The notes: generated by a model from the letters alone, not told the origin. DNA of 64,000 bases from Streptomyces luomodiensis (GCF_031679605.1 NZ_CP117522.1:6386001-6450000); one strand, 5' to 3'. Counted from the first letter of the stretch, positions 9,247 through 18,625 are shown. Made by a program: numbers and translations.

Positions 9247-9443
9247 CGCCCCGGAGCTTCCGCTGACGGGGACGACGGGGACGTCGGGGACGACGGGGCG
9301 TCCGGTGACGACAGGGCGTCCGGTGACGACAGGGCGTCCGGTGACACGGACGACCGGGACGACCGGGATGATCGGAACGACGGGGACAGCAGGGACGACG
9401 GGGACAGCGGGGCCTGTCGGTGGGCACAGATAGCCTCACTGGA
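9247..9443 (+). repeat. Short tandem repeats between the two helicase genes
   Basis: The 197-bp spacer is almost wholly repetitive. GACGACGGGGACGTCGGG-type 9-mers occur at both ends, and three near-identical 18-bp copies of GACGACAGGGCGTCCGGT lie at about 9286-9342. A TAGCCT box (9431-9436) lies 7 nt before the next GTG and is the likely -10 element of a leaderless transcript. Confidence 0.7.
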
Positions 9444-12400
9444 GTGTCAGCCCGCATCACCGATCCGGAGGAGCTCAAGGAACTCCTCGGGATCCCGTTC
9501 ACCCCGGAGCAGGTGAAGTGCATCACCGCACCGCCCGCCCCGCAGGTGATCGTCGCCGGGGCGGGCTCCGGCAAGACCACGGTGATGGCGGCCCGCGTCG
9601 TCTGGCTGGTGGGCACCGGGCAGGTCGCGCCCGACCGGGTGCTCGGCCTCACCTTCACCAACAAGGCCGCCGGAGAGCTGGCGGAGCGGGTCCGTAAGGC
9701 CCTCGTCACGGCGGGCATCCTGGACCTCGACCCGGACCCGGGCGCCGCCGAGGAGGCCGCGGGCGAGCCCGCCATCTCCACGTACCACGCCTTCGCCGGT
9801 CAGCTGCTCAAGGATCACGGGCTGCGCATCGGCCTGGAGCCGAGCGCCCGGCTGCTGGCCGACGCCACCCGGTTCCAGCTCGCCGCCCGCGTCCTGCGCG
9901 CCGCCCCTGGCCCGTATCCGGCGCTCACCCGCCCCTTCTCCGACCTGGTCACCGATCTGCTCGCGCTCGACGCCGAGCTCGCCGAGCACCTCGTCCCCGC
10001 CGGGCGGCTGCGCGCGTACGACACCGAGCTGCTGCGGACGCTGGAAGGGACGCGGCTCACCAACGAGGCGCTGCGCAAGGTGCCCGAGGCCGCCCGTGCC
10101 CGCCAGGAGCTGCTGGGCCTGGTCGAGGCGTACCGCGAGGAGAAGCGCCGCCGCGATCTGCTCGACTTCGGCGACCAGATCGCCCATGCGGCCACCCTGG
10201 CCCTCGACCACCCGGAGGTCGGCCGGATCCTGCGCGAGCAGTACGCGGTCGTCCTGCTCGACGAGTACCAGGACACCTCCGTTGCCCAGCGGCTGCTGCT
10301 GTCCGGTCTCTTCGGCGGCGGCACCGGACACCCCGTCACCGCCGTCGGCGACCCCTGCCAGGCCATCTACGGCTGGCGCGGCGCCTCCGTGGCCAACCTG
10401 GACGACTTCCCCGAGCACTTCCCGCACGCCGACGACCGCCCCGCGCGGCGCTTCGCGCTCAGTGAGAACCGGCGCAGCGGCGGCCGCCTCCTGGACCTCG
10501 CCAACGGGCTGGCCGCCCCGCTGCGCGCGATGCACGAGGGCGTCGAGGCGCTGCGCCCCGCGCCCGGCGCCGAGCGGGACGGATCGGTGCGCTGCGCGCT
10601 GCTGCCCACCCACGCCGAGGAGCTGACCTGGCTCGCCGACTCCATCGCCCACCTGGTGCGCACCGGCACCCCGCCCGGTGAGATCGCGGTCCTGTGCCGT
10701 ACGGCGGGTGATTTCGCGCAGATCCAGGGCGCCCTGGTGGAACGGGACATTCCGGTGGAGGTGGTGGGCCTGTCGGGGCTGCTGCATCTGCCGGAGGTCG
10801 CCGATCTGGTGGCCGTCTGCGAGGTCCTCCACGACCCCGGGGCCAACGCCGCGCTGGTGCGTCTGCTCACTGGGCCGCGCTGGCGGATCGGCCCACGCGA
10901 CCTCGCGCTGCTCGGCCGCCGCGCCCGCGCGCTGGTCTCCCACGGCGGGCCGGACGGGGCGGAGGACGACCCGGACCGACGGCTCGCCGAGGCCGTCGAG
11001 GGCACCGACCCCTCCGAGGTGATCTCCCTCGCCGACGCCCTCGACACCTTTCTGGAGGCGGGCGGCGGCCCGGACGACGGGCTGCCCTTCTCGGCCGAGG
11101 CACGGGTGCGGTTCGCCCGGCTCGCCGCCGAACTCCGCGAACTGCGCCGCTCGCTGGCCGATCCGCTGATGGACGTGCTCCACCGGGTCCTGGCCACCAC
11201 GGGCCTCGAGGTCGAGCTGTCCGCCTCACCGCACGCCCTGGCCGCGCGCCGCCGCGAGACGCTCGGCAACTTCCTGGACGTCGCGGCCGCCTTCGCCGGC
11301 CGGGAGGGCGGCGCGGCCGTGGAGGGCGAGGCCACCCTTCAGGGCTTCCTCGGCTTTCTGCGCACCGCCGCGCAGTACGAGAAGGGGCTCGACAACGCCC
11401 TTCCCGGCGGCGAGAACACCGTCAAGGTGCTCACCGCCCACAAGTCCAAGGGGCTGGAGTGGGACGTGGTGGCGGTGCCGGGGCTGGTCGCCAAACAGTT
11501 CCCGAGCGAACAGTCCCGCGAGTCCTGGACGGCGAACGCGAAGGTCCTGCCGCATGCGCTGCGCGGGGACGCGCGGACCCTGCCGGACGTCACCGCCTGG
11601 GACAGCAAGGGGATCGCCGCCTTCAAGGACGCCATGAAGGGGCATCAGGGGACCGAGGAGCTGCGGCTGGGCTATGTGACCTTCACCCGGCCGCGCTCGC
11701 TGCTGCTCGGCTCCGGCCACTGGTGGGGCCCCACCCAGAAGCGGCCGCGCGGCCCGTCCGCCTTCCTGGACGCGCTGCGCGAGCACTGCGAGGCGGGGTA
11801 CGGCGAGGTCGAGGCATGGGCCGAGCCGCCGGAGGAAGGCGCCGAGAACCCGGCCCGGCAGGAGGCGGCGGCCGACCGGGCCTGGCCGCTTCCGCTCGAC
11901 CCGGCCGCCTTCCGCCACCGCCGCCGCGCGGCCGATGTGGTGCTCGCCCATCTGGCGCGCATCGAGACGGCGGGGGGTCCGCACGAGGACCTCCCTACGG
12001 ACGCGGCCGAGGACCCGTACGAGGACGCGCCGTATGACGAGGTTCCGTACGACGACGCGGCCGACGGCTCGTATGAGAACGCGCCGTACGACGACGCGCC
12101 TTACGACGACGAGCCCGACGACGGTCCGTACGACGACGAGCCTTACCGCGGTCCTGACGACGCACCGGACCCCGGTGTGTCCGACATCACGCACGGCTCG
12201 GCCGAGGGCGAGCTGGCGCCCGAGGAGGTCCGGCTGGTCGGCTCCTGGGACCGCGATCTCGACGCGCTCGCCGGAGAGCTGCGCCGCGCCCGTGAGACCG
12301 TGCACGAGGTGCCCCTGCCGGGGACGCTCACCGCCTCGCAGCTGCTGCGTCTCGCCGCCGACCCGGACGGCTTCGCACGGGAGCTGGCCCGCCCGATGCC

Positions 12401-13028
12401 CCGGCCGCCGCGCCCCGCCGCGCGGCGCGGCACCCGCTTCCACGCCTGGGTCGAGTCCCGCTTCGAGGCGCTGCCGCTGCCCTTCCTCGGCCCGGACGAG
12501 TTGCCGGGCGGCGAGGACGACGAGGCGGAGATCGCCGACGAGCGGGAGCTGGCCGCGCTCAAGGAGGCGTTCGCGCGTACGCCGTACGCCCGTCGCACCC
12601 CGTACCGCGTGGAGGTGCCGGTCCAGCTGACCCTGGCGGGTCGTACCGTCCGCGGCCGGATCGACGCGGTGTACCGCGAGCCCGGAGCGGGCCCCGACGG
12701 CGGCCCGCGCTACGAGATCGTCGACTGGAAGACCGGCCTCTCCCAGGACGCCGACCCGCTCCAGCTGGCCATCTACCGCCTCGCCTGGGCCGAGCAGCAC
12801 GGACTGCCCCTGTCGGCGGTCACGGCGGCCTTCGTGTACGTGCGCAGCGGCGAGGTCGTCCGGCCCACCGGGCTGCCCGGCCGGGCCGGGCTCGAGCGCG
12901 TCCTGCTCGGGGAGACGGGCGGCGAGGCGGGCGGCGAGCCGGAGGACGGGTACGCGTACGGGAACGGCGGCGCGACCGGGAATGACCGTATCCACGACGG
13001 AACCGTGACCGAGAGCGAGCACACATGA
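9444..13028 (+). CDS. adnB: UvrD/RecB-type ATP-dependent helicase-nuclease, AdnB-like
   Basis: This 1194-residue protein has Walker A AGAGSGKTT (39-47), LDEYQDTS (about 271), GDPCQAIYGWRG, TAHKSKGLEWD (about 663), and a C-terminal RecB-type nuclease with YEIVDWKTG near 1089. Unlike its partner it has no C-terminal Cys cluster. Between motor and nuclease, about residues 852-909, is an acidic low-complexity stretch of repeated PYDD(A/E)-like units. The GTG at 9444 is chosen because TAGCCT lies 7 nt upstream and the protein then begins SARITDPEELKELLGI; GTG at 9420 in the same frame is less likely. It is the expected second subunit of AdnAB. Being possibly leaderless, it may have its own promoter. 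Confidence 0.9.
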   Translation: MSARITDPEELKELLGIPFTPEQVKCITAPPAPQVIVAGAGSGKTTVMAARVVWLVGTGQVAPDRVLGLTFTNKAAGELAERVRKALVTAGILDLDPDPGAAEEAAGEPAISTYHAFAGQLLKDHGLRIGLEPSARLLADATRFQLAARVLRAAPGPYPALTRPFSDLVTDLLALDAELAEHLVPAGRLRAYDTELLRTLEGTRLTNEALRKVPEAARARQELLGLVEAYREEKRRRDLLDFGDQIAHAATLALDHPEVGRILREQYAVVLLDEYQDTSVAQRLLLSGLFGGGTGHPVTAVGDPCQAIYGWRGASVANLDDFPEHFPHADDRPARRFALSENRRSGGRLLDLANGLAAPLRAMHEGVEALRPAPGAERDGSVRCALLPTHAEELTWLADSIAHLVRTGTPPGEIAVLCRTAGDFAQIQGALVERDIPVEVVGLSGLLHLPEVADLVAVCEVLHDPGANAALVRLLTGPRWRIGPRDLALLGRRARALVSHGGPDGAEDDPDRRLAEAVEGTDPSEVISLADALDTFLEAGGGPDDGLPFSAEARVRFARLAAELRELRRSLADPLMDVLHRVLATTGLEVELSASPHALAARRRETLGNFLDVAAAFAGREGGAAVEGEATLQGFLGFLRTAAQYEKGLDNALPGGENTVKVLTAHKSKGLEWDVVAVPGLVAKQFPSEQSRESWTANAKVLPHALRGDARTLPDVTAWDSKGIAAFKDAMKGHQGTEELRLGYVTFTRPRSLLLGSGHWWGPTQKRPRGPSAFLDALREHCEAGYGEVEAWAEPPEEGAENPARQEAAADRAWPLPLDPAAFRHRRRAADVVLAHLARIETAGGPHEDLPTDAAEDPYEDAPYDEVPYDDAADGSYENAPYDDAPYDDEPDDGPYDDEPYRGPDDAPDPGVSDITHGSAEGELAPEEVRLVGSWDRDLDALAGELRRARETVHEVPLPGTLTASQLLRLAADPDGFARELARPMPRPPRPAARRGTRFHAWVESRFEALPLPFLGPDELPGGEDDEAEIADERELAALKEAFARTPYARRTPYRVEVPVQLTLAGRTVRGRIDAVYREPGAGPDGGPRYEIVDWKTGLSQDADPLQLAIYRLAWAEQHGLPLSAVTAAFVYVRSGEVVRPTGLPGRAGLERVLLGETGGEAGGEPEDGYAYGNGGATGNDRIHDGTVTESEHT

Positions 13029-13082
13029 GCGCCCCGGAGGCCCCCGCCCTCGCTTCGTCGCGGGCCGGATAGGCTCGCGTGT

Positions 13083-14483
13083 ATGAGCAACACCCCGGAC
13101 CCGGACAATGCCGTCCGCGCCTATGTGGACGGCCACGGCGCCGCCTTTCTCGACGAACTCTCCGAGTGGCTGCGCATCCCGTCCGTGTCCGCCGACCCCG
13201 CACGCGCCGAGGACGTCCGGCGCAGCGCGCAGTGGCTGAGGGACCACCTGGCCGCGACGGGCTTCCCGGTGGCTGAGATATGGGACACACCGGGCGCTCC
13301 GGCCGTGTTCGCCGAGTGGCCGTCCGGCGATCCCGACGCCCTTACGGTGCTCGTCTACGGCCACCACGACGTCCAGCCCGCCCACCGCGAGGACGGCTGG
13401 CGCACGGACCCCTTCGAGCCCGTCATCGAGGACGGCAGGCTGTACGCCCGCGGCGCCGCCGACGACAAGGGGCAGGTGCTCTTCCACACCCTGGGGATAC
13501 GCGCGCATCTGGCCGTGACCGGCCGCCGCGCGCCCGCGGTGAACCTCAAGCTGCTGATCGAGGGCGAGGAGGAGTCCGGCTCCCCGCACTTCCCCGAGCT
13601 GATCCGCTCATACGCCGGCCGGCTGGCCTGTGACGTCGTGATCGTCTCGGACACCGGGATGTGGTCCGAGGACACCCCGACCGTCTGCACCGGGATGCGG
13701 GGGCTGGTCGACTGCCAGATCGATCTCCACGGCCCCGGCCAGGACATCCACTCCGGCTCCTTCGGCGGTGCGGTCCCCAACCCGGCCACCGAGGCCGCCC
13801 GGCTGGCCGCCGCTCTGCACGACGCCGACCGTAAGGTGGCGATCCCCGGCTTCTACGACGGCGTCGTGGAGCTGACCGACCGCGAGCGCGAGCTCTTCGC
13901 CGAGCTGCCCTTCGACGAGGCGGGCTGGCTGCGGACCGCGCATTCAGGCGCCACACTCGGCGAGGCGGGCTACTCCACCCTGGAGCGGATCTGGGCCCGC
14001 CCGACCGCCGAGGTCAACGGCATCGGCGGGGGCTACCAGGGGCCGGGCGGAAAGACCATCGTGCCCTCGGCCGCCCAGCTGAAGCTGTCCTTCCGGCTGG
14101 TGGCCGGCCAGGACGTGGAGAAGATCCAGTCGGCCGTGCGGGACTGGGTCGCCGCCCTGCTGCCGGCCGGTATCCGCCATGAGATCACGTTAGGGGGCGC
14201 CACCCGCCCCTGTCTGACCCCGCTGGACCACCCCGCGCTCCAGTCGGTGGTCCGCGCCATGGGGCGCGCCTTCGGCCAGAAGATCCGCTTCACCCGCGAG
14301 GGCGGATCGGGGCCCGCCGCCGATCTCCAGGACGTCCTCGGCGCTCCGGTGCTCTTCCTGGGCATCTCGGTGCCGTCCGACGGCTGGCACGCGCCCAATG
14401 AGAAGGTCGAGCTCGGCCTGCTCATGAAGGGCGCCGAGGCGGCGGCCCACCTCTGGGACGATCTCGCGGAGAATGGACGGTAA
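13083..14483 (+). CDS. M20-family dipeptidase / metallopeptidase
   Basis: This 466-residue protein shows the M20 order of metal ligands: YGHHDVQP (first His), GAADDKG (bridging Asp), EGEEESGS (catalytic Glu pair), IVSDTGMW and the last His in SDGWHAPNE. The dimerisation/lid domain lies in the middle. Members hydrolyse dipeptides or small N-acyl amides in the cytoplasm with two zinc ions; no signal peptide is present. TAGGCT (13070-13075) lies 7 nt before the ATG, suggesting a leaderless transcript. It begins 54 nt after the helicase gene but probably has its own promoter. Confidence 0.92.
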   Translation: MSNTPDPDNAVRAYVDGHGAAFLDELSEWLRIPSVSADPARAEDVRRSAQWLRDHLAATGFPVAEIWDTPGAPAVFAEWPSGDPDALTVLVYGHHDVQPAHREDGWRTDPFEPVIEDGRLYARGAADDKGQVLFHTLGIRAHLAVTGRRAPAVNLKLLIEGEEESGSPHFPELIRSYAGRLACDVVIVSDTGMWSEDTPTVCTGMRGLVDCQIDLHGPGQDIHSGSFGGAVPNPATEAARLAAALHDADRKVAIPGFYDGVVELTDRERELFAELPFDEAGWLRTAHSGATLGEAGYSTLERIWARPTAEVNGIGGGYQGPGGKTIVPSAAQLKLSFRLVAGQDVEKIQSAVRDWVAALLPAGIRHEITLGGATRPCLTPLDHPALQSVVRAMGRAFGQKIRFTREGGSGPAADLQDVLGAPVLFLGISVPSDGWHAPNEKVELGLLMKGAEAAAHLWDDLAENGR

Positions 14484-14537
14484 AAGCTCGCTTATGTACG
14501 TGAATCACCCGTTTCGCAGGGGGAGTTGGAAGCAGCC

Positions 14538-15473
14538 GTGACCACCTGGACCGACCGCGCCGCCGACCGGCCGATCACGCTCAGCGCTCCGAGCGGCATC
14601 GACCGCTCCGCGCACCACCGCTTGGACGAGGCGTGGCTGGCCGCGGCGTGGAGCCACCCGACGACGCGTGTCTTCGTGGTCTCCGGCGGCCAGGCCCTGG
14701 TCGACGACACCTCGGACGGTCGCACCGAGCTCGTCATGACCCCGTCCTTCGAGGCCCCGCACACCGAGAACCACCGCTACTTCCTGGGCACCGACCAGGA
14801 GGGCGTGCGCTATTTCGCGCTCCAGAAGGACTCCCTGCCGGGGCGGATGGACCAGTCGGCACGCCCGGCCGGGCTGCGCGAGGCGGGGGTGCTGCTGTCC
14901 GAGCGCGACGCCGGGCTGCTGGTGCACGCGGTCGCGCTGGAGAACTGGCAGCGGCTGCACCGCTTCTGCTCACGCTGCGGTGAGCGCACGACGATCGCGG
15001 CGGCGGGCCATATCCGCCGCTGCCCGGCGTGTGGTGCCGAGCACTACCCGCGGACCGACCCGGCCGTGATCATGCTGGTGACGGACGAGCGGGACCGTGC
15101 GCTGCTGGGGCGCCAGGTGCACTGGCCGGAGGGGCGCTTCTCGACGCTGGCGGGCTTCGTGGAGCCGGGCGAGTCGATCGAGCAGGCCGTGGTCCGCGAG
15201 GTGGCGGAGGAGGCGGGCGTCGAGGTCGGCGAGGTCGAGTACGTGGCCAGCCAGCCGTGGCCGTTCCCGTCCAGCCTGATGCTCGGCTTCATGGCGCGCG
15301 CCACGTCCTCCCACATCCAGGTGGACGGGGAGGAGATCCACGAGGCGCGCTGGTTCTCCCGGGACGAGCTGCGGGCCGCGATCGAGTCCGGGGAGGTCCT
15401 GCCTCCGTCCGGTATCTCGATCGCGGCCCGGCTGATCGAGCTCTGGTACGGCGAGCCGCTGCCGCGAGGCTGA
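14538..15473 (+). CDS. nudC: NAD(+)/NADH diphosphatase NudC
   Basis: The 311-residue protein has the three NudC marks: a zinc ribbon CSRCGER...CPACGAEHYPR, a full Nudix box (GFVEPGESIEQAVVREVAEEAGV, written here as the G-x5-E-x7-REVAEEAG pattern), and the SQPWPFPSS motif that separates NADH pyrophosphatases from other Nudix enzymes. It hydrolyses NADH to NMNH and AMP and, in other bacteria, removes NAD caps from RNA. The GTG start has GGAAG upstream; the TTG 12 nt earlier has no room for an RBS. It converges on mrx1. Confidence 0.95.
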   Translation: MTTWTDRAADRPITLSAPSGIDRSAHHRLDEAWLAAAWSHPTTRVFVVSGGQALVDDTSDGRTELVMTPSFEAPHTENHRYFLGTDQEGVRYFALQKDSLPGRMDQSARPAGLREAGVLLSERDAGLLVHAVALENWQRLHRFCSRCGERTTIAAAGHIRRCPACGAEHYPRTDPAVIMLVTDERDRALLGRQVHWPEGRFSTLAGFVEPGESIEQAVVREVAEEAGVEVGEVEYVASQPWPFPSSLMLGFMARATSSHIQVDGEEIHEARWFSRDELRAAIESGEVLPPSGISIAARLIELWYGEPLPRG

Positions 15474-15508
15474 CGCAGCGGCCGGCCGTGGCCTGACGCG
15501 AGCCTGAC

Positions 15509-15751
15509 TCAGAGGCCGACCTTGGCCTTGACCTGCGCCAGCGAGGGGTTGGTCAGGGTCGACCCATCGGCGAAGAGAACGGTCGGCACCGTCTGGTTGC
15601 CACCGTTCGCCTTCTCGACGAAGGCCGCGGACTCCGGGTCCTGCTCGATGTTGACCTCGGTGTAGGCGATCCCCTCGCGGTCCATCTGCCCCTTCAGACG
15701 GCGGCAGTAGCCGCACCAGGTGGTGCTGTACATCGTCACAGTGCCGGCCAT
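15509..15751 (-). CDS. mrx1: Mycoredoxin-1-like glutaredoxin
   Basis: The 80-residue thioredoxin-fold protein has active site TWCGYC (Cys 13 and 16) and the cis-Pro region QTVPTVLF. Mycoredoxins reduce mycothiol-protein mixed disulfides in actinobacteria. A sequence upstream matches the sigma-R consensus exactly (GGAAT-N18-GTT, listed separately), so the gene probably belongs to the same thiol-stress regulon as sigR further along. It is divergent from uvrD2 and convergent with nudC. Confidence 0.93.
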   Translation of the reverse strand: MAGTVTMYSTTWCGYCRRLKGQMDREGIAYTEVNIEQDPESAAFVEKANGGNQTVPTVLFADGSTLTNPSLAQVKAKVGL

Positions 15752-15795
15752 CGGTCTTCGCTCTCCTCGGGGTCGTCGTGGGTGGGCAGAAGGTG

Positions 15796-15821
15796 AACGC
15801 TCACCTTCCGCCGGTCATTCC
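15796..15821 (-). promoter_or_regulatory. Sigma-R-type promoter of mrx1 with overlapping palindrome
   Basis: On the minus strand GGAAT (15821-15817) is followed by exactly 18 nt and GTT (15798-15796). This is the published consensus for sigma-R of S. coelicolor. Start of transcription would be about 35-40 nt before the mrx1 ATG. A perfect 7-bp palindrome AAGGTGA-ACGC-TCACCTT (15790-15807) overlaps the -10 part and could bind a regulator or form an early RNA hairpin. Confidence 0.75.
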
Positions 15822-15922
15822 CGGCGTTGTTCTCCCGCGTTCCGCGGCGTTCATACGACCGGAAGGCCATGGCTGTGGACAACCGGCACGGGCGTCCCCC
15901 AGGGACCTGGCAGCATGGCGGG

Positions 15923-18217
15923 GTGACTGCAGCAACGTCCTCCACTCTGTTCCCGCAGGGCTCCACACCGGGCACCTACGCGGCCACGCCGCGTGACGCC
16001 GACGCGGTGCTCGAGGGGCTCGACCCCGAGCAGCGCGAGGTGGCGACGTCCCTGCACGGCGCGGTGTGCGTGCTGGCCGGGGCCGGCACCGGCAAGACCC
16101 GCGCCATCACCCACCGGATCGCCTATGGGGTGCGCGCGGGCATACTCCAGCCCGCCAGTGTGCTGGCCGTCACCTTCACCAACCGCGCGGCGGGGGAGAT
16201 GCGCGGCCGGCTGCGGCAGCTCGGCGCCGGCGGGGTGCAGGCGCGCACCTTCCACTCCGCGGCCCTGCGCCAGCTGCAGTACTTCTGGCCCAAGGCGGTC
16301 GGCGGTGAGGTGCCGCGGCTGGTCGAGCGCAAGGTGCAGCTCGTGGCCGAGGCCGCCGCGCGGTGCCGGGTCCGGCTGGACCGCAATGAGCTGCGGGACG
16401 TGACCGGCGAGATCGAATGGTCGAAGGTCACCCAGACCGTGCCCGAGGACTATCCGGCCGCGGCCGCCAAATCCGGCCGGGAGGCCCCCCGCGACGCCGC
16501 CGAGATCGGCCGGATCTACGCCACCTATGAGCAGCTGAAGCGCGACCGCGGCGTGATCGACTTCGAGGATGTGCTGCTGCTCACGGTCGGTGTGCTCCAG
16601 GAGCGGCCGGACATCGCCGATCAGGTGCGCCGCCAGTACCAGCACTTCGTGGTCGACGAGTACCAGGACGTCAGCCCGCTCCAGCAGCGGCTGCTGGATC
16701 TGTGGCTCGGTGAGCGGGACAGCCTGTGCGTGGTCGGCGACGCCAGCCAGACCATCTACTCCTTCACCGGCGCCACCCCCGACCATCTGCTGAATTTCCG
16801 CATCCGCCATCCCCGGGCCACGGTGGTCAAGCTGATCCGGGACTACCGCTCCACCCCGCAGGTGGTGCACCTGGCCAACGGACTGCTCTCCCAGGCCCGC
16901 GGCCGCGCCGCCGAGCACCGGCTGGAGCTGGTCTCCCAGCGGGAGCCGGGCCCCGACCCGGTCTACACCGCCTACGCGGACGAGCCGGCCGAGGCCGAGG
17001 GCACCGCCCGCCGGATCCGTGAGCTGATCACCCCGGTGGAGCAGGGGGGCGGTGGCGTCCCGCCGAGCCAGATCGCGGTCCTCTACCGGGTCAACGCCCA
17101 GTCGGAGCTGTACGAGCAGGCGCTGGCCGACGCTCAGGTGCCCTATCAGCTGCGCGGCGCCGAGCGGTTCTTCGAGCGGCCCGAGGTGCGCGAGGCGGGG
17201 CTGCTGCTGCGCGGCGCGGCCCGTGGCGGAAGCGCCGACCCGGCCCTGGAGGACGCGGACATCCCGTCCCAGGTGCGGGCCGTGCTGGGCACCCGGGGCT
17301 GGACGCCCGAGCCCCCGGCGGGGTCCGGCGCGGTGCGCGATCGCTGGGAGTCCCTGGCCGCCCTGGTGCGGCTCGCCGAGGACTTCGCGCGGAGCCGGCC
17401 CGGGGCCACGCTGTCCGATCTGGTGGCGGAGCTCGACGAGCGGGCGGCGGCGCAGCACGCCCCCACCGTCGAAGGCGTGACCCTCGCCTCACTCCACGCG
17501 GCCAAGGGCCTCGAATGGGACGCCGTCTTCCTGGTCGGTCTCACCGAGGGCATGATGCCGATCACCTACGCCAAGACGGAGCCGCAGATCGAGGAGGAGC
17601 GTCGGCTGCTCTATGTGGGGGTCACCCGCGCCCGTCGCCATCTGACGCTGTCCTGGGCGCTCTCGCGGACTCCGGGCGGCCGGGCCTCCCGTCACCCCAC
17701 CCGCTTTCTCAACGGGCTGCGGCCCGGCTCCCAGGCCCTGGGCGCCCGTACCCCGGGCGGGGGCGGCGGGATCGAGCGCGGGACGGCGGCCCCGGGCGGG
17801 GGCAGCGCGGTGCGCAGGCGGCGCGGTCCGGTCCACTGCCGGGTGTGCGGCCGGGTGCTGACCGACGCGGGCGAGATGAAGCTGATGCGCTGCGAGGACT
17901 GCCCGTCCGAGCTGGACGAGGCGCTCTATGAGCGGCTGCGCGACTGGCGGGCGGAGCAGGCGGGGCTGCTGGGACAGCCGGCCTACTGCGTGTTCACCGA
18001 CAAGACGCTGCTGGCGATCGCCGAGGCCGTTCCGGGAACCGCATCGGAGCTCGTCGGCATCTCTGGTGTCGGAAGACGGAAGCTCGACCGGTTCGGAGCC
18101 GACGTTCTCGCGCTGTGCGCGGGCCGGGAACTGCCCTCGGCATGCGATGGCGAGGGGAGCGGCGGTGCCGGAGGAAGCCATTCGGGTGAGCCTTGGCAAA
18201 ACTCGACGGAAAAATAG
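15923..18217 (+). CDS. uvrD2: ATP-dependent DNA helicase UvrD2
   Basis: The 764-residue protein has Walker A AGAGTGKT (about 52), VDEYQDVSP, GDASQTIYSFTG and SLHAAKGLEWD. It ends with the two UvrD2-specific parts: a tetracysteine motif (CRVCG...CEDC, about 638-658) and an HRDC domain (about 672-735). It unwinds DNA 3' to 5' in repair. The GTG start (VTAATSSTLF) is preceded 6 nt upstream by CAGCAT, a possible -10 of a leaderless transcript; a longer reading frame from 15827 lacks an RBS. The 3' end carries the AT-rich element of the wblC promoter. Confidence 0.92.
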   Translation: MTAATSSTLFPQGSTPGTYAATPRDADAVLEGLDPEQREVATSLHGAVCVLAGAGTGKTRAITHRIAYGVRAGILQPASVLAVTFTNRAAGEMRGRLRQLGAGGVQARTFHSAALRQLQYFWPKAVGGEVPRLVERKVQLVAEAAARCRVRLDRNELRDVTGEIEWSKVTQTVPEDYPAAAAKSGREAPRDAAEIGRIYATYEQLKRDRGVIDFEDVLLLTVGVLQERPDIADQVRRQYQHFVVDEYQDVSPLQQRLLDLWLGERDSLCVVGDASQTIYSFTGATPDHLLNFRIRHPRATVVKLIRDYRSTPQVVHLANGLLSQARGRAAEHRLELVSQREPGPDPVYTAYADEPAEAEGTARRIRELITPVEQGGGGVPPSQIAVLYRVNAQSELYEQALADAQVPYQLRGAERFFERPEVREAGLLLRGAARGGSADPALEDADIPSQVRAVLGTRGWTPEPPAGSGAVRDRWESLAALVRLAEDFARSRPGATLSDLVAELDERAAAQHAPTVEGVTLASLHAAKGLEWDAVFLVGLTEGMMPITYAKTEPQIEEERRLLYVGVTRARRHLTLSWALSRTPGGRASRHPTRFLNGLRPGSQALGARTPGGGGGIERGTAAPGGGSAVRRRRGPVHCRVCGRVLTDAGEMKLMRCEDCPSELDEALYERLRDWRAEQAGLLGQPAYCVFTDKTLLAIAEAVPGTASELVGISGVGRRKLDRFGADVLALCAGRELPSACDGEGSGGAGGSHSGEPWQNSTEK

Positions 18218-18248
18218 TTTGCGCGCGTGGAGGCCATACCCATAGCCT
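18208..18248 (+). promoter_or_regulatory. Candidate wblC promoter with AT-rich activator element
   Basis: An AT-rich run GGAAAAATAGTTT (18208-18220) abuts TTGCGC (18219-18224), which is followed after 18 nt by TAGCCT (18243-18248). WhiB7/WblC proteins bind with the sigma factor to an AT-rich sequence just upstream of the -35 box through their AT-hook, so this layout would fit autoregulation. The element overlaps the uvrD2 stop codon. This is read by eye, with no mapped start site. Confidence 0.5.
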
Positions 18249-18358
18249 TCCGAGCACGGAGACAACGCCCCTTCCGGGAGCCGAGGATTCCGTGTTGTAC
18301 TGAACACCCCGGACTGGTTTCGATCGGTCCCCGAGACGCCGAGAGGAGGCGAAGACCA

Positions 18359-18625
18359 ATGATCAGCTTCATCAACACCATCAAAATGGCCGATCGATCG
18401 GTCGTCGCCACCTGCCTGCTCGGCGCCGCACTTCCTGGCACCGGTATGTCCGGCGCCAATGAGGCGCGTCTCAGCGAGCGACCGATCCAGGCACCTGCGG
18501 TAGCGGCAGCGGCACGGGCAATCGCCTATGCCTTTGCGGCCAATGGTGCCGAATCCCGGGCGCAGCAGCAGCACCACAAGACGTGGGCCTTCCGCAGGCT
18601 CGAACCCTGGAGTTATCCAGCCTGA
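18359..18625 (+). CDS. wblC leader ORF (regulatory upstream ORF, 88 codons)
   Basis: The ATG has a strong RBS (GAGAGGAGG, about 9 nt upstream), unlike most reading frames here. The 88-residue product is not recognised as a protein family; its tail reads TWAFRRLEPWSYPA. Codons 83-84 (CCC TGG) lie in CCCTGGA (18605-18611), which can pair with TCCAGGG (18647-18653), the 5' edge of the terminator stem downstream. A ribosome reading the end of this ORF would therefore decide between antiterminator and terminator. Leader-ORF control of wblC/whiB7 by ribosome-targeting antibiotics is established in Streptomyces and mycobacteria. The exact pairing proposed here is my reading. Confidence 0.8.
   Translation: MISFINTIKMADRSVVATCLLGAALPGTGMSGANEARLSERPIQAPAVAAAARAIAYAFAANGAESRAQQQHHKTWAFRRLEPWSYPA

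Noticed and set aside
18278..18306. Sigma-R-like motif on the minus strand in the wblC leader
   Set aside because: The spacing between GGAAT and GTT is 20 nt and no gene follows in that direction.
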